DNA of 64,000 nt from the NCBI GenBank assembly GCA_020636075.1, contig JACJYO010000008.1, positions 186,001-250,000 on the forward strand. Direction: 5' to 3'. The position numbers and the translations under genes are program-made. Origin of the DNA: Lewinellaceae bacterium (GTDB lineage: Bacteria > Bacteroidota > Bacteroidia > Chitinophagales > Saprospiraceae). Positions 49,917 through 59,600 of the stretch are shown in pieces. Below the pieces are notes generated by a model. The model was given only the letters and a program-made list of their open reading frames with translations. It did no database searches and was not told where the DNA came from. How positions within the stretch are numbered: the first letter of the stretch is position 1; each line of letters opens with the position of its first letter.

Positions 49917-51327
49917 AGAGCTCTGTCACCTGTTCTATATGTTCGGTCCGCTTGAGCGGTGTTTCTGAAAGGGCTTTGTAGCCACCGCGGACATTGACCA
50001 GGTGGTCGAAGCCGCGTGCTTTCAGTATGGAGGCTGCGATCACCGAGCGATAGCCGCCTGCGCAATGCAGGTAGTACGTGTTGTCGGCTTTAACTGCGCT
50101 CATGTTCTGGTTGATGAAATCGAGCGGGAAGTTTTTGGCGCCCACCAGGTGTTCGGTTTGGTATTCGCTGGCGCGGCGTACGTCGAGTACGTTCAGGTTC
50201 GAGCCGTTGAATTTGGCGGCAAAGTGCTCAGACGTGATCTCGTCGAGGGTGTCCACTTCTTCGCCGGCTTTTTTCCAGGATTCAAAACCACCGTCGAGAA
50301 AACCGATTGGGTTGTCGTAGCCTACGCGGGCCAGGCGGGTGACCACCTCATCTTCGCGGCCGGGTTCGCATACGTAAAGGATGGGTTTTTTCAGATCGGG
50401 GATCAGCGTGCCCACCCAGGGTGCGAAGTTGTCGTCGATGCCGATGAAGACCGAGCCGGGGATGAAGCCTTTGGCAAATACATCCTGGTGGCGGGTGTCG
50501 ATCACCAGCGCGTCGTTGCCTTCCCAGGCGGCTTTGAAGGCGCGTACGCTGAGGGCTTTTTCACCGCGCTCGCGCACCACGTCGAGGCTTTCGTAGCCCA
50601 TTTTGTTCATCACGGCATTTTTCGGGAAATACTGCGGTGGCGCAACCAGCCCGGTCAGCACTTCATCGATAAACTCCGCTTTGGTCATATCGGCGCGCAG
50701 GGCGTAGTTGAGTTTTTTCTGGTCGCCGAGGTAGCCCCAGGTTTCTTTACTCATTTTTTTGCCGCAGGCCGAGCCGGCGCCGTGGTTGGGGTACACGATC
50801 ACATCGTCGGGCAGGGGCATGATGCGGTTGCGGATGCTGTCGTAGAGGTAGCCGGCGAGGTCTTTTTCAGTGAGTTCACCTTGCTTGATGGCCAGGTCGG
50901 GACGGCCTACGTCGCCGAGGAAAAGGGTGTCACCCGTGAAGATGGCATAGTCGCGGCCCAGTTCATCGCGCAGCAGGTAGGTCGTGCTTTCCATGGTATG
51001 GCCGGGCGTATGCAGCACGTGGATGGTCACTTTGCCGATTTTCAGCACTTCGTTGTCCTTGGCCACGTGTGCGTTGAAGTTTGGCTGGGCAGTCGGGCCG
51101 TACACGATAGTGGCGCCGGTTTTTTTAGCCAGGTCGAGGTGGCCGGATACGAAGTCGGCGTGGAAGTGTGTTTCCAGCACGTATTTTAGTTTGGCGCCGT
51201 CGGCTTTCAGCCGTTCGAGGTAAGGCTCGGTTTCGCGCATCGGGTCGATGATGGCGGCTTCGCCATTGCTCTCAATGTAGTAAGCGGCTTCAGCCAGGCA
51301 ACCGGTATAGATTTGTTCAACTTTCAT
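49915..51327 (-). CDS. MBL-fold/rhodanese protein (persulfide dioxygenase-sulfurtransferase type)
   Basis: 470 residues, cytoplasmic. The N-terminal metallo-beta-lactamase domain has ETHFHADFVSGH, the ETHE1-like variant of HxHxDH, with HTPGHTMEST and FTGDTLFLGDVGRPD as metal ligands. Two rhodanese domains follow: the first with YVCEPGRE, the second with the active-site CAGGYR. Such proteins oxidise glutathione or related persulfides and handle sulfur during sulfide detoxification. Standalone gene; a possible link is the Cys-rich Crp/Fnr regulator at 62845. Start ATG at 51327. Confidence 0.92.
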   Translation of the reverse strand: MKVEQIYTGCLAEAAYYIESNGEAAIIDPMRETEPYLERLKADGAKLKYVLETHFHADFVSGHLDLAKKTGATIVYGPTAQPNFNAHVAKDNEVLKIGKVTIHVLHTPGHTMESTTYLLRDELGRDYAIFTGDTLFLGDVGRPDLAIKQGELTEKDLAGYLYDSIRNRIMPLPDDVIVYPNHGAGSACGKKMSKETWGYLGDQKKLNYALRADMTKAEFIDEVLTGLVAPPQYFPKNAVMNKMGYESLDVVRERGEKALSVRAFKAAWEGNDALVIDTRHQDVFAKGFIPGSVFIGIDDNFAPWVGTLIPDLKKPILYVCEPGREDEVVTRLARVGYDNPIGFLDGGFESWKKAGEEVDTLDEITSEHFAAKFNGSNLNVLDVRRASEYQTEHLVGAKNFPLDFINQNMSAVKADNTYYLHCAGGYRSVIAASILKARGFDHLVNVRGGYKALSETPLKRTEHIEQVTEL

Positions 51328-51652
51328 ACAGTGTTTCTTTTTTTGTTAAAGACAAATTTGGTTAAGACTGTGGAAGATGTGCCCGATGCTTCCGGGCTGT
51401 TTCCAAAAGAACACTGCAAAGATGCGGGTGTGGGTGGGGTCTTTTCTGTGAAGCAGTTCACACAAGGAAATGATTTGGGCGACCGGGCGGTATGACGAAG
51501 GTCAGAGGGAAGGGTTATTCAAATTTGTGTGTCTTGCCGACAACTGCACCACATGGCGCAACATAGTTGTACGCATTTGCAACATAGGGTGGAGTGCAGC
51601 GCTATGGCAGGAGGCAATTTTGTGACGTACAACATCTACTAATTTAAACCAA
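51328..51652. other. Intergenic region between divergent MBL and beta-helix genes
   Basis: About 325 bases. GCAACATA occurs twice at about 51554-51588, and a weak CAATTTTG box lies near 51617 before the T9SS gene. No gene found. Confidence 0.4.
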
Positions 51653-54034
51653 ATGATTTACGTCATGAAAAACGGAATGATTCCCACTGTCATCTTTCTG
51701 CTTTCCTTTTCCATCCTCGCGCATTTTCCGGCCGCCGGTCAGGTGTTTGTCAAACACGACGCGACAGGCGCCAACAACGGCAGCTCCTGGGCCAATGCCT
51801 ACACCAATTTAAAAACGGCCATCAGCAACGCCAATGCCGGCGCTGAAATCTGGGTGGCCGAGGGCACTTATCTGCCTGGCAACAACCCCGGCGCTACGTT
51901 TTTGATCAATCAAAATATCCAACTCTACGGCGGCTTCGCCGGCACGGAAGATACCCTGGCCGAACGCGGCGACCCTGCCGATCACCCCACCATACTCTCC
52001 GGCGATTTGAACGGCAACGATTTGGACGATGATTTCACAAATTTCAAATCAGATAACGTGGAGACCGTGGTAACGATAAACGCCGGGATTACGAATGCGA
52101 CGCTGATCGATGGCTTTACCATTAAAGGCGGTCAGGCGGATGGCTCCGGTGCAGCCACTACGAACAATGGAGGCGGCATCTATTCAACCGGGGCGCCTGT
52201 TATCCGCCAGTGTACTTTCCGGCAAAACTATGCTCGCAGAGCCGGTGGCGGGATTTACCTCAACGGAAGCGGCAGTCAGGGAGCCCTTATCGAAAACTGC
52301 CGTTTTGAGAAAAACAAGGTAGCGCAATCACCCTTTGATTGGGGCGGCGGCGGATTAGCTGTAGAAGACGTTCCAGGAGCAGGAATAACCGTCAATCAAT
52401 GCCGGTTCATCGGAAACGATGGCCACCGCGGCAGTGGGCTGCACGGCACCAATTCAAGTCTGACCGTAACGAACTCTACTTTCTCGGACAATGTAAATGG
52501 CTTCCACGGTGGCGGGCTGTATTTTTGGGTAGTAGTACCGGACAGGACTTTGTCGGTGGACGCATGCACCTTTGAGAACAACCAATCGCTGGATGGCAGC
52601 GGGCTTTTTGCCAGCCTCGGCGATGGTAACGGCACAGTCAATATCACCAACTCGATTTTCAAAGGGAATGTCGCGGAGAAAAGTGGAGGAGGGGTTTTAT
52701 TTGTTTCCCAGCCAAATGCTACGGGAGTGGGTTTTTACATAAACAGTTGTTCCTTTTCAAATAACACATCGGAGGGAGGTGGCGCCTTCGCAAGCATATT
52801 GCAGGGGGATGGTGTGGCGTGGAAATTGAAAAACTCCACGTTTACCGGCAATAATTCGACCGTAAATTATGCTACCGTCTATGTTTGGACATTCACCAAG
52901 CCAAATAGTGAACCCGGAGCAGCAGAGGTGGACAGCTGCCTTTTTGAAAACAATACTTCCGTGTACACCGCTGGGCTGGATATTGGGAGTGGCTCAAACA
53001 GCGGAGGAAGTATTCCGGACAGTGGACCATTTGACTTTACCATTACCAACAGTTCCTTTTTGAACAATCATGCTACCTGGAATGGCGGTTTGGATATATG
53101 GGGCGACGGCGGTACCAAGCCTACGTTCTTCATCGAGAACTGCCTGATAGCGGGCAATACGTCGGATAAAAGAGGCGGTGGGTTCTGGATACTCAACAGC
53201 AGTAAAGATTTCAAGGCAACCATGAACCGTTGCCGTATCCTGAACAATTCAAGTCCCCAAGGTGCAGCCATCACTACTTTTCCAATGGACCTGAATTCTC
53301 TTGATTTTCCTGAAAATGCTGAGATCAACATATTCAACAGTCTGATCAGTGGAAATTCAGGAAGTGCCGCCATAGAGGTCGATTCCTTTCCAAATTTTCA
53401 CCTGATCAATTGCACGGTGGCGGACAACCCCAACGGGGCCATCCAACTTTCCGATATGGGTGGTCTTACGTTACAGAATACTATCCTCCACAACAACGGG
53501 GCAAGCGAATTCCAGGCACTGACCGGCGATGTGACCGTCGCCTCCGAGGGCGGCAACCTCATCGGAGACGGCAGCCTCGATGCTTACCTGATCGCTTCAG
53601 ACAAATCCAGTACCGACCCGCTGTTTGTCGGCGCCGGCGATTATCATGTTCAGCCGGGCAGCCCTTGTGTGGACATGGGCGTGGATATGGGCAACTTGCC
53701 GGCGCTCGACCTGGATGGCAATGCCCGCGTCCAGGGCACAGCTGTGGATATCGGCGCTTATGAAAGCCCGTATTCAAGCTCAACTCGGGAGATGCTTGTT
53801 GGGACGGTTGCGCTTTCCCCGAATCCGGTAGTGGATTTTTTGAACCTTCAAGTGCCAGACTTGGATGGCCAAAGTTTCCGGGTTCAGGTATTCGATGCCC
53901 AGGGAAAACTCGCGATCGACCGGACACTGCCTGTAGCCCGGCAATTGGATGTGCAGCACCTTGTGCCGGGGATCTATTCGGCGAAGGTACAGGTGGAGGG
54001 CCGAGTATATGTGGGGCGTTTTTTGAAGCAGTAG
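51653..54034 (+). CDS. Secreted beta-helix protein with T9SS sorting domain
   Basis: 793 residues. Signal peptide region MIPTVIFLLSFSILAHFPAA; the second ATG (51665) could be the start. A parallel beta-helix domain follows (VKHDATGANNGSSWANAYTN, VAEGTYLPGNNPGATF), strongly similar to the middle of the giant protein at 12744, with many short repeats containing NSTFSDN-type turns. C-terminal T9SS type A sorting domain (VALSPNPVVDFLNL ... LVPGIYSAKV). It is a surface or extracellular adhesin or glycan-binding protein; ligand unknown. First in a same-strand row with the L-domain protein and HTCS 2. Confidence 0.88.
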   Translation: MIYVMKNGMIPTVIFLLSFSILAHFPAAGQVFVKHDATGANNGSSWANAYTNLKTAISNANAGAEIWVAEGTYLPGNNPGATFLINQNIQLYGGFAGTEDTLAERGDPADHPTILSGDLNGNDLDDDFTNFKSDNVETVVTINAGITNATLIDGFTIKGGQADGSGAATTNNGGGIYSTGAPVIRQCTFRQNYARRAGGGIYLNGSGSQGALIENCRFEKNKVAQSPFDWGGGGLAVEDVPGAGITVNQCRFIGNDGHRGSGLHGTNSSLTVTNSTFSDNVNGFHGGGLYFWVVVPDRTLSVDACTFENNQSLDGSGLFASLGDGNGTVNITNSIFKGNVAEKSGGGVLFVSQPNATGVGFYINSCSFSNNTSEGGGAFASILQGDGVAWKLKNSTFTGNNSTVNYATVYVWTFTKPNSEPGAAEVDSCLFENNTSVYTAGLDIGSGSNSGGSIPDSGPFDFTITNSSFLNNHATWNGGLDIWGDGGTKPTFFIENCLIAGNTSDKRGGGFWILNSSKDFKATMNRCRILNNSSPQGAAITTFPMDLNSLDFPENAEINIFNSLISGNSGSAAIEVDSFPNFHLINCTVADNPNGAIQLSDMGGLTLQNTILHNNGASEFQALTGDVTVASEGGNLIGDGSLDAYLIASDKSSTDPLFVGAGDYHVQPGSPCVDMGVDMGNLPALDLDGNARVQGTAVDIGAYESPYSSSTREMLVGTVALSPNPVVDFLNLQVPDLDGQSFRVQVFDAQGKLAIDRTLPVARQLDVQHLVPGIYSAKVQVEGRVYVGRFLKQ

Positions 54035-54084
54035 CAGCTAACAAATCTCGGTAAGTTGTATTTTTAAAAACAAAACGTAAACCA

Positions 54085-56232
54085 ATGAAAAATTTACTTC
54101 CCCTGTTCATTTTCATCGTATTCGCCATAGGTGAAATTCAAGCTCAAAATTGCCTGCCCGATGGCATTGTCTTTTCCACCCAGGGCGCGATCGACAGTTT
54201 TCAAATAAACTATCCGGGCTGTACCGGAATAGAAGGCAATGTGGTCATTTCCGGCGCTGATATTACCAAGCTCGATTCGCTGATAGTGCTTACTTCAATA
54301 GGTGGAAATTTGGCGATTTCCGGTGCCGAAAAGCTGATCAATCTGGAGGGGTTAAATCATCTGGCTGCGATTGGCGACAGCTTGATTGTAGGGGAAAGCT
54401 ATAGTTCGAAAAATAAGCTATTGACTAATCTACAGGGCCTCGATAGTTTGACTTCCGTGGGCAAAGCGGTTTACATTTTCAACAACCCATTGTTGAAATC
54501 CCTGAGCGGTTTGGAAGGCTTGTCAGCGATTAACGGCGCTTTGTACATCCATATGAATGATAGTTTGTCAAGCCTGAGCGCTTTGGACAATGTAAGCTAT
54601 TTCGGAGGGGCAATTACGGTGAGCTATTGTCCGAAAATCACATCTGTAGCCATTTTTGACGTCGTGAACAAGGTGCATGGGAGTTTGATGCTCAGAGTTT
54701 TTGATGCACTGACCAGTTTAAACGGTTTACAAAATATCACAGCAATTGAGGGCGACCTGACCTTATCCAGAATAAATCAGCTCGCCAACCTGAAAGATCT
54801 GGCCAACCTGGAACTGGTCGGCGGAACCCTTACTATCGAAAATTTGGACAGCTTGAACGATTTGACAGATCTGGAGCATCTGGCCGCTTTGAATGGGTTA
54901 AGTCTTGTCTTGAATGATGGCCTGACTGCGTTATCCGGATTGGAAGGTTTGACAACGCTGAACGGCAGTTTGTACTTATCGCTAAATGCCAATTTATCGA
55001 GCCTGGATGCACTGGATAATATTACCAATTTTGGAGGATCGATTTCAATAATTATATGTCCGAAAATCACTTCCCTGGATATTCTGGATGTTGTGAATAC
55101 CGTGCATGGCGAGTTATATCTTTTGGAGTTGGAAGGGTTGACCAGTTTGCATGGGTTGCATAATGTCACTTCCGTTGAAGGTAATTTGACTCTGATTGGT
55201 TTAGAGCAACTTCAAAACGTTGAAGGCCTGGACAATTTACAAAAGGTCGGCGGTACCTTGCGCATAGCCGAAAATGACAGTTTGTTGAGTTTATCGAACT
55301 TGCACCAGTTGGATTCTGTTTATGGAACCTTGAATATTGGTGGCGCTTTAGGTAAAAACCTTGCGTACAGTGCCGGAAATCTGCGTTTACAGAATTTGAG
55401 CGGTTTGGAATCTTTAGCGTATATCGGCAAGGGGATTACCATTGCCGGCAATCATGGGTTGAAAAACTTAACAGGTTTAAACTTTCCGGATAGCACGAAT
55501 GGCTACGTTTTAATAGTAAATAATGATGAATTGACCAGTTTGTCCGGCATGGAAAATGTTACGGCCATTTCGGGAAAGCTGGAAATTAGCGATAACGATC
55601 AGCTGCAATCGTTTGAAGGGCTGGATAACCTGGTATCTATCGGCGGAGATTTTCAAGTTGGATACCACCCATATCTTTCTACCGACGTTTTAGTTATCAT
55701 TAGTGCGGGCAATAAATCCTTAACAGATTTTTCCCATCTTGAAAAGCTGAAAACTGTTTCCGGTTTCCTTGAAATCAGGGGGAATACAGCGCTAAAAAGT
55801 TTATCCGGAATCGATAACGTCCAAACCCTGGGAGGCCCGCTTTACATTTCAAGTAATGCTTCATTATCTGTTTGCGCAGTTCAAAGTATTTGCGATTATC
55901 TGGACATCCCCAATTCCAATGCCAGTATTGCCCATAATGCTGTGGGCTGCGGCAGCCCCGCCGAAGTGGAAATGGCCTGTTTGGTGCCGGTTCAGGAAGC
56001 GTATACAGGTCAGGTCGGTCTTCACGTGTTCCCCAACCCCGGCAGCGGCAGGTTTACACTTGAGGGCCTCGACGGCGGACAGCTAACCGTGCTGGATCAG
56101 CTCGGGCGAATCCGGCTGGAAATGGCATTTGCCGGATCTGAAATTGATCTTTCGGAATTGCCGGCCGGGGTGTATTACCTTCAAATTCGTTCGGGTAATC
56201 AATGGGCTGTCGAGCGGGTTTTAAAACAGTAG
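54085..56232 (+). CDS. Secreted L-domain-like repeat protein with T9SS sorting domain
   Basis: 715 residues. Signal peptide (MKNLLPLFIFIVFAIGEIQA). The body is a leucine-rich solenoid like receptor L-domains (LTSIGGNLAISGAEKLINLE, LKSLSGLEGLSAINGALYIH). An internal duplication: the block from 54502 resembles that from 54931, 429 bases apart. The C-terminus is a T9SS type A sorting domain (HVFPNPGSGRFTLEG ... LPAGVYYLQI). Likely surface-exposed binding protein. It starts 51 bases after the beta-helix gene and may be co-transcribed. Confidence 0.87.
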   Translation: MKNLLPLFIFIVFAIGEIQAQNCLPDGIVFSTQGAIDSFQINYPGCTGIEGNVVISGADITKLDSLIVLTSIGGNLAISGAEKLINLEGLNHLAAIGDSLIVGESYSSKNKLLTNLQGLDSLTSVGKAVYIFNNPLLKSLSGLEGLSAINGALYIHMNDSLSSLSALDNVSYFGGAITVSYCPKITSVAIFDVVNKVHGSLMLRVFDALTSLNGLQNITAIEGDLTLSRINQLANLKDLANLELVGGTLTIENLDSLNDLTDLEHLAALNGLSLVLNDGLTALSGLEGLTTLNGSLYLSLNANLSSLDALDNITNFGGSISIIICPKITSLDILDVVNTVHGELYLLELEGLTSLHGLHNVTSVEGNLTLIGLEQLQNVEGLDNLQKVGGTLRIAENDSLLSLSNLHQLDSVYGTLNIGGALGKNLAYSAGNLRLQNLSGLESLAYIGKGITIAGNHGLKNLTGLNFPDSTNGYVLIVNNDELTSLSGMENVTAISGKLEISDNDQLQSFEGLDNLVSIGGDFQVGYHPYLSTDVLVIISAGNKSLTDFSHLEKLKTVSGFLEIRGNTALKSLSGIDNVQTLGGPLYISSNASLSVCAVQSICDYLDIPNSNASIAHNAVGCGSPAEVEMACLVPVQEAYTGQVGLHVFPNPGSGRFTLEGLDGGQLTVLDQLGRIRLEMAFAGSEIDLSELPAGVYYLQIRSGNQWAVERVLKQ

Positions 56233-56340
56233 GAGCGACCGGGGCCAAGTGTGCTAACTACGCTTTCAAGTGTAACCACAATTGAAACATGAATTATGCG
56301 CATCAGGGGCAAGATGTATACGATGCCTCTCCCCAAAGCC

Positions 56341-56480
56341 TGTAGGGCTGTCATTTTTGTAGTAGAATAAAAACACGCAAAATGATAGCACCGTAGGTGC
56401 GGCATTATAATGGCACGCCTACGGCGTTTGGGAAACTGTGCGGCCACCATTTTCTACAACAATGTCAGCCCTATGGGCTT
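56341..56480. repeat. Palindromic repeat, TGTAGGGCTGTCATT family
   Basis: Outer arms TGTAGGGCTGTCATTTTTGT and TTCTACAACAATGTCAGCCC; inner arms GCACCGTAGGTGCGGCAT and ATGGCACGCCTACGGCG. A one-arm relative is at 41345-41365. It overlaps the first in-frame ATG codons of HTCS 2. Confidence 0.75.
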
Positions 56481-56606
56481 TATCCGAATGTACGATTGAA
56501 AGTTTAGCTCGTGATTCACCAGACGTTCAGCTAATACACTGGATCATAAGAGAAATCTTAAAACCTCGGTCTGGTAAAACCCGGCAAGAAAATCTTCAAC
56601 ATGCTC

Positions 56607-56614
56607 TACATTTG
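56607..56614 (+). promoter_or_regulatory. Putative -7 box inside the annotated 5' end of HTCS 2
   Basis: TACATTTG matches TAnnTTTG. If real, the start must lie downstream (TTG at 56636 or CTG at 56678) and the upstream in-frame ATGs in the repeat are not used. Confidence 0.4.
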
Positions 56615-56635
56615 TTCGCACCATCGAAATCCAAT

Positions 56636-59600
56636 TTGCAAAACAATACGCAACATATAACGGCATGGAATGCTACCCTGAAATGGAACAGGTCGCGCCG
56701 CTTATGGCTGTTTTTGTTGCTGATTCTCCCGTTGTCTTTACAGCTTGTCGCTCAACCAACCAGGACCAAAACTTTCCGCACGGAAGGGAACTGGCTGGAA
56801 CGGACTCCCTTGAAAGGAACCGAGGTTTTTGACATCATTCGGGATTCGAGGGGGTTCCTGTGGTTTGCCACCTTAAAGGGATTGATCAAATTCGACGGTG
56901 CTTCCTTCACGCTGTATGAGCACAACCCAAATGATGCCAACAGCATTGGTTTCGCCGGACCAGTACTTCGCTTGTTGGAAGACAAACAGGGTAAGATCTG
57001 GGTCAGCGTAATGAATGGACTAAGCCGCTTTGACCCGGAACTGGAAACCTTTACGAACTATGATAATATACCACATGACGGAGGCAGCCTTGATTTTTTT
57101 ACGATCCATTCCCTGGTTTCAGACCAGTATGGAATTGTTTGGTTCGGTACGGACAATGGATTGTGCAATTTCAACCCGGTAACGGGAAAATTCACCTGTT
57201 TCCCTGAATTCAATTTTCCTATCACGGACCTGGTACTGGAGCAGGACAGCCTGCTTTGGATTGCCTGCCACCGACCACAACTGATTATCTTCAATATCCG
57301 TAACGGTAGCCATTCAACGCTGGCGCTGCTCGATGAAAATGGCCAGCCAATAACCGGTTCGGTTACGAGAATCCTGTTGACCCGGCAAAAAGAACTATGG
57401 ATACACACCTATCCCTGGCAAGTGTATAAAGGGGAAAGAGCAGCCCCCCGGCGCCCGGAATCGTACCTTTTTCATCACCAAAAGGAATTGGAGGGCTTAA
57501 TTATTCATAGCATAACCGCATCCCGAAATGGCGACATCTGGTTTATGAGCGACAAAGGCTTAATTACCCTCGACCATGAAAACCGGGAGCTGTATACCGT
57601 CGGGCTTGAAGGCTCCAAACTCCCTGTCCATGAAAAGTATTTTGTCCTTTTGGAGGATGACCGCTCTTTTTTTTGGGCGGGCGCTCAAAATGGCGTAGTG
57701 AAATGGAATCCCGAAGGAAAGCCTTCTTTTGCCCTATATGATAACTTCAGAATTCACAAAAATGTGGCGCCGGCCGATGGTTCGGCGACCCATTTCGGGA
57801 AACTTGATAACCAAAGGATACTTGGTTGCAGGCTTGACGGCTTGTTCGTTTTTAACCGGAATAACAATGCGATTACACCCGCTTCTGCTTCCTTTCCTGA
57901 ATTGTCCGGTCTTGATACCCTGTCGCTCAGTTATGTGTTTCAAGACAGTCGTTCCGGCATTTGGATCGGCTTCCGCTGGGGAGGCTTATTGCGCTTTGAC
58001 CTCTCCACAAGGAAAATTGCAACGATCGAACAGATCAAGACTGAAACCTTTTCCATAGTTGAATCAAAGGACCATACTTTTTGGATCGGTACGGAGGATG
58101 GGCTGGTGCATTACGATTTAAAAAAGGGTATCCTGAAAAGGTACAGGTACGATCCGGATATTCAGAACGGTTTGTCGGATAACAATGTGCTGGTATTGGC
58201 TCCCGAACAGGATTCGTTGCTTTGGATCGGAACGCGGGGTGGGGGTTTGAATTGTTTGAATATTGAAACAGGACAGTTTAAACGGTTCCAGTTTGATCCG
58301 GCTGACACCAGGAGTTTGAGCAACAATATGGTTGTCGACCTACACCTCGACAGTCAAGGCGCCTTGTGGGTGGCTACCTTTGGCGGCGGGCTTTGCAGAC
58401 TGGATAAAAACAGGCAAGCGTTTGAGCGTTTCCTGAAAGCCCAGGGCTTGAACTCCCTGCGCGTTTCGGCAATAGAAGAAGACGACAGGAACCAGATCTG
58501 GGTAGGAACGGATGCAGGAATTTTAAAACTAGACCGCCGTTCCGGGCTGTTTCAGAACTATGATATTCGTAATGGCGCCCCTTTTTCTGTCAATTGGCAG
58601 GGAAGCCTGAAGGATGCGGCGGGGAATCTGATTTTTGGCGCCGGGGCTTCTTTTATTCACTTTAACCCGGAAAACGTTGTCAGTGATACGGTTCCGCCCC
58701 AATTGGTGTTCACCGAACTTTATTTGAATAATGCCTTGATCAAGCCCCGGGAACCTGGCAGCCCCCTTGAAAAAAATATTTCCTTTGTCCATTCCATTAC
58801 CTTACAAAACGACCAGAGTTTTTTCGGGATAAAATTCGCAGCGCTCAATTTTATCCTGCCCGAAAAGAATCAATATGCCTATCGGATGATCGGGCTTTCC
58901 GATGAATGGCAATTTCTCGGCAACAAGCATGAAATAACGTTTGCAGGACTCAAGCCAGGCAGCTATGTGTTGCAGGTCAAAGGCTCAAACCAGGAAGGCG
59001 TCTGGAACGAAAAAGGCATTTCCCTGAACATTATCATGCTCCCGCCCTGGCACCAAACCCTATGGGCGCGAACGCTTTGGGCAGTACTTTTCCTGGGAGG
59101 TGTTTTTACACTGTACCGGTTTCAGTTAAACCGAAAGATTGCCAAAGCAGAAGCACAACGCCTTCAGGAACTCGATGCCGTGAAAACCCGGCTCTACACC
59201 AACATTACCCACGAATTCCGCACGCCGCTTACCATCATCCTTGGCATGGAGGAACAGCTGCGCAAAGACCCTGAAAATTGGCTTCACGAAGGTTTGCGGC
59301 TTATCCACCGCAATGGAAAACTGCTCCTCAACCTGGTCAATCAACTCCTGGACCTGTCCAAACTCGAGTCAGGCCATCTGCCGCTGCATCCGGTACAAGG
59401 CGATATCGCGGGCTACCTGTCCTACCTGATCGAGTCGTTCCACTCCTATGCCGACAGCAAGGATATTCGCCTGCATTTTCGGCCGGACATCCCGGAATTG
59501 CACATGGATTACGACCCGGAAAAGCTGCAGCATGTCGTTTCAAACCTGCTGGCAAATGCCATCAAATTCACCCCGGCCGGCGGCGATGTGTACATCGATT

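Noticed and set aside
50002..51189. 395-codon plus-strand frame opposite the MBL-rhodanese gene
   Set aside because: Shadow of a gene with intact metal-binding and rhodanese motifs.
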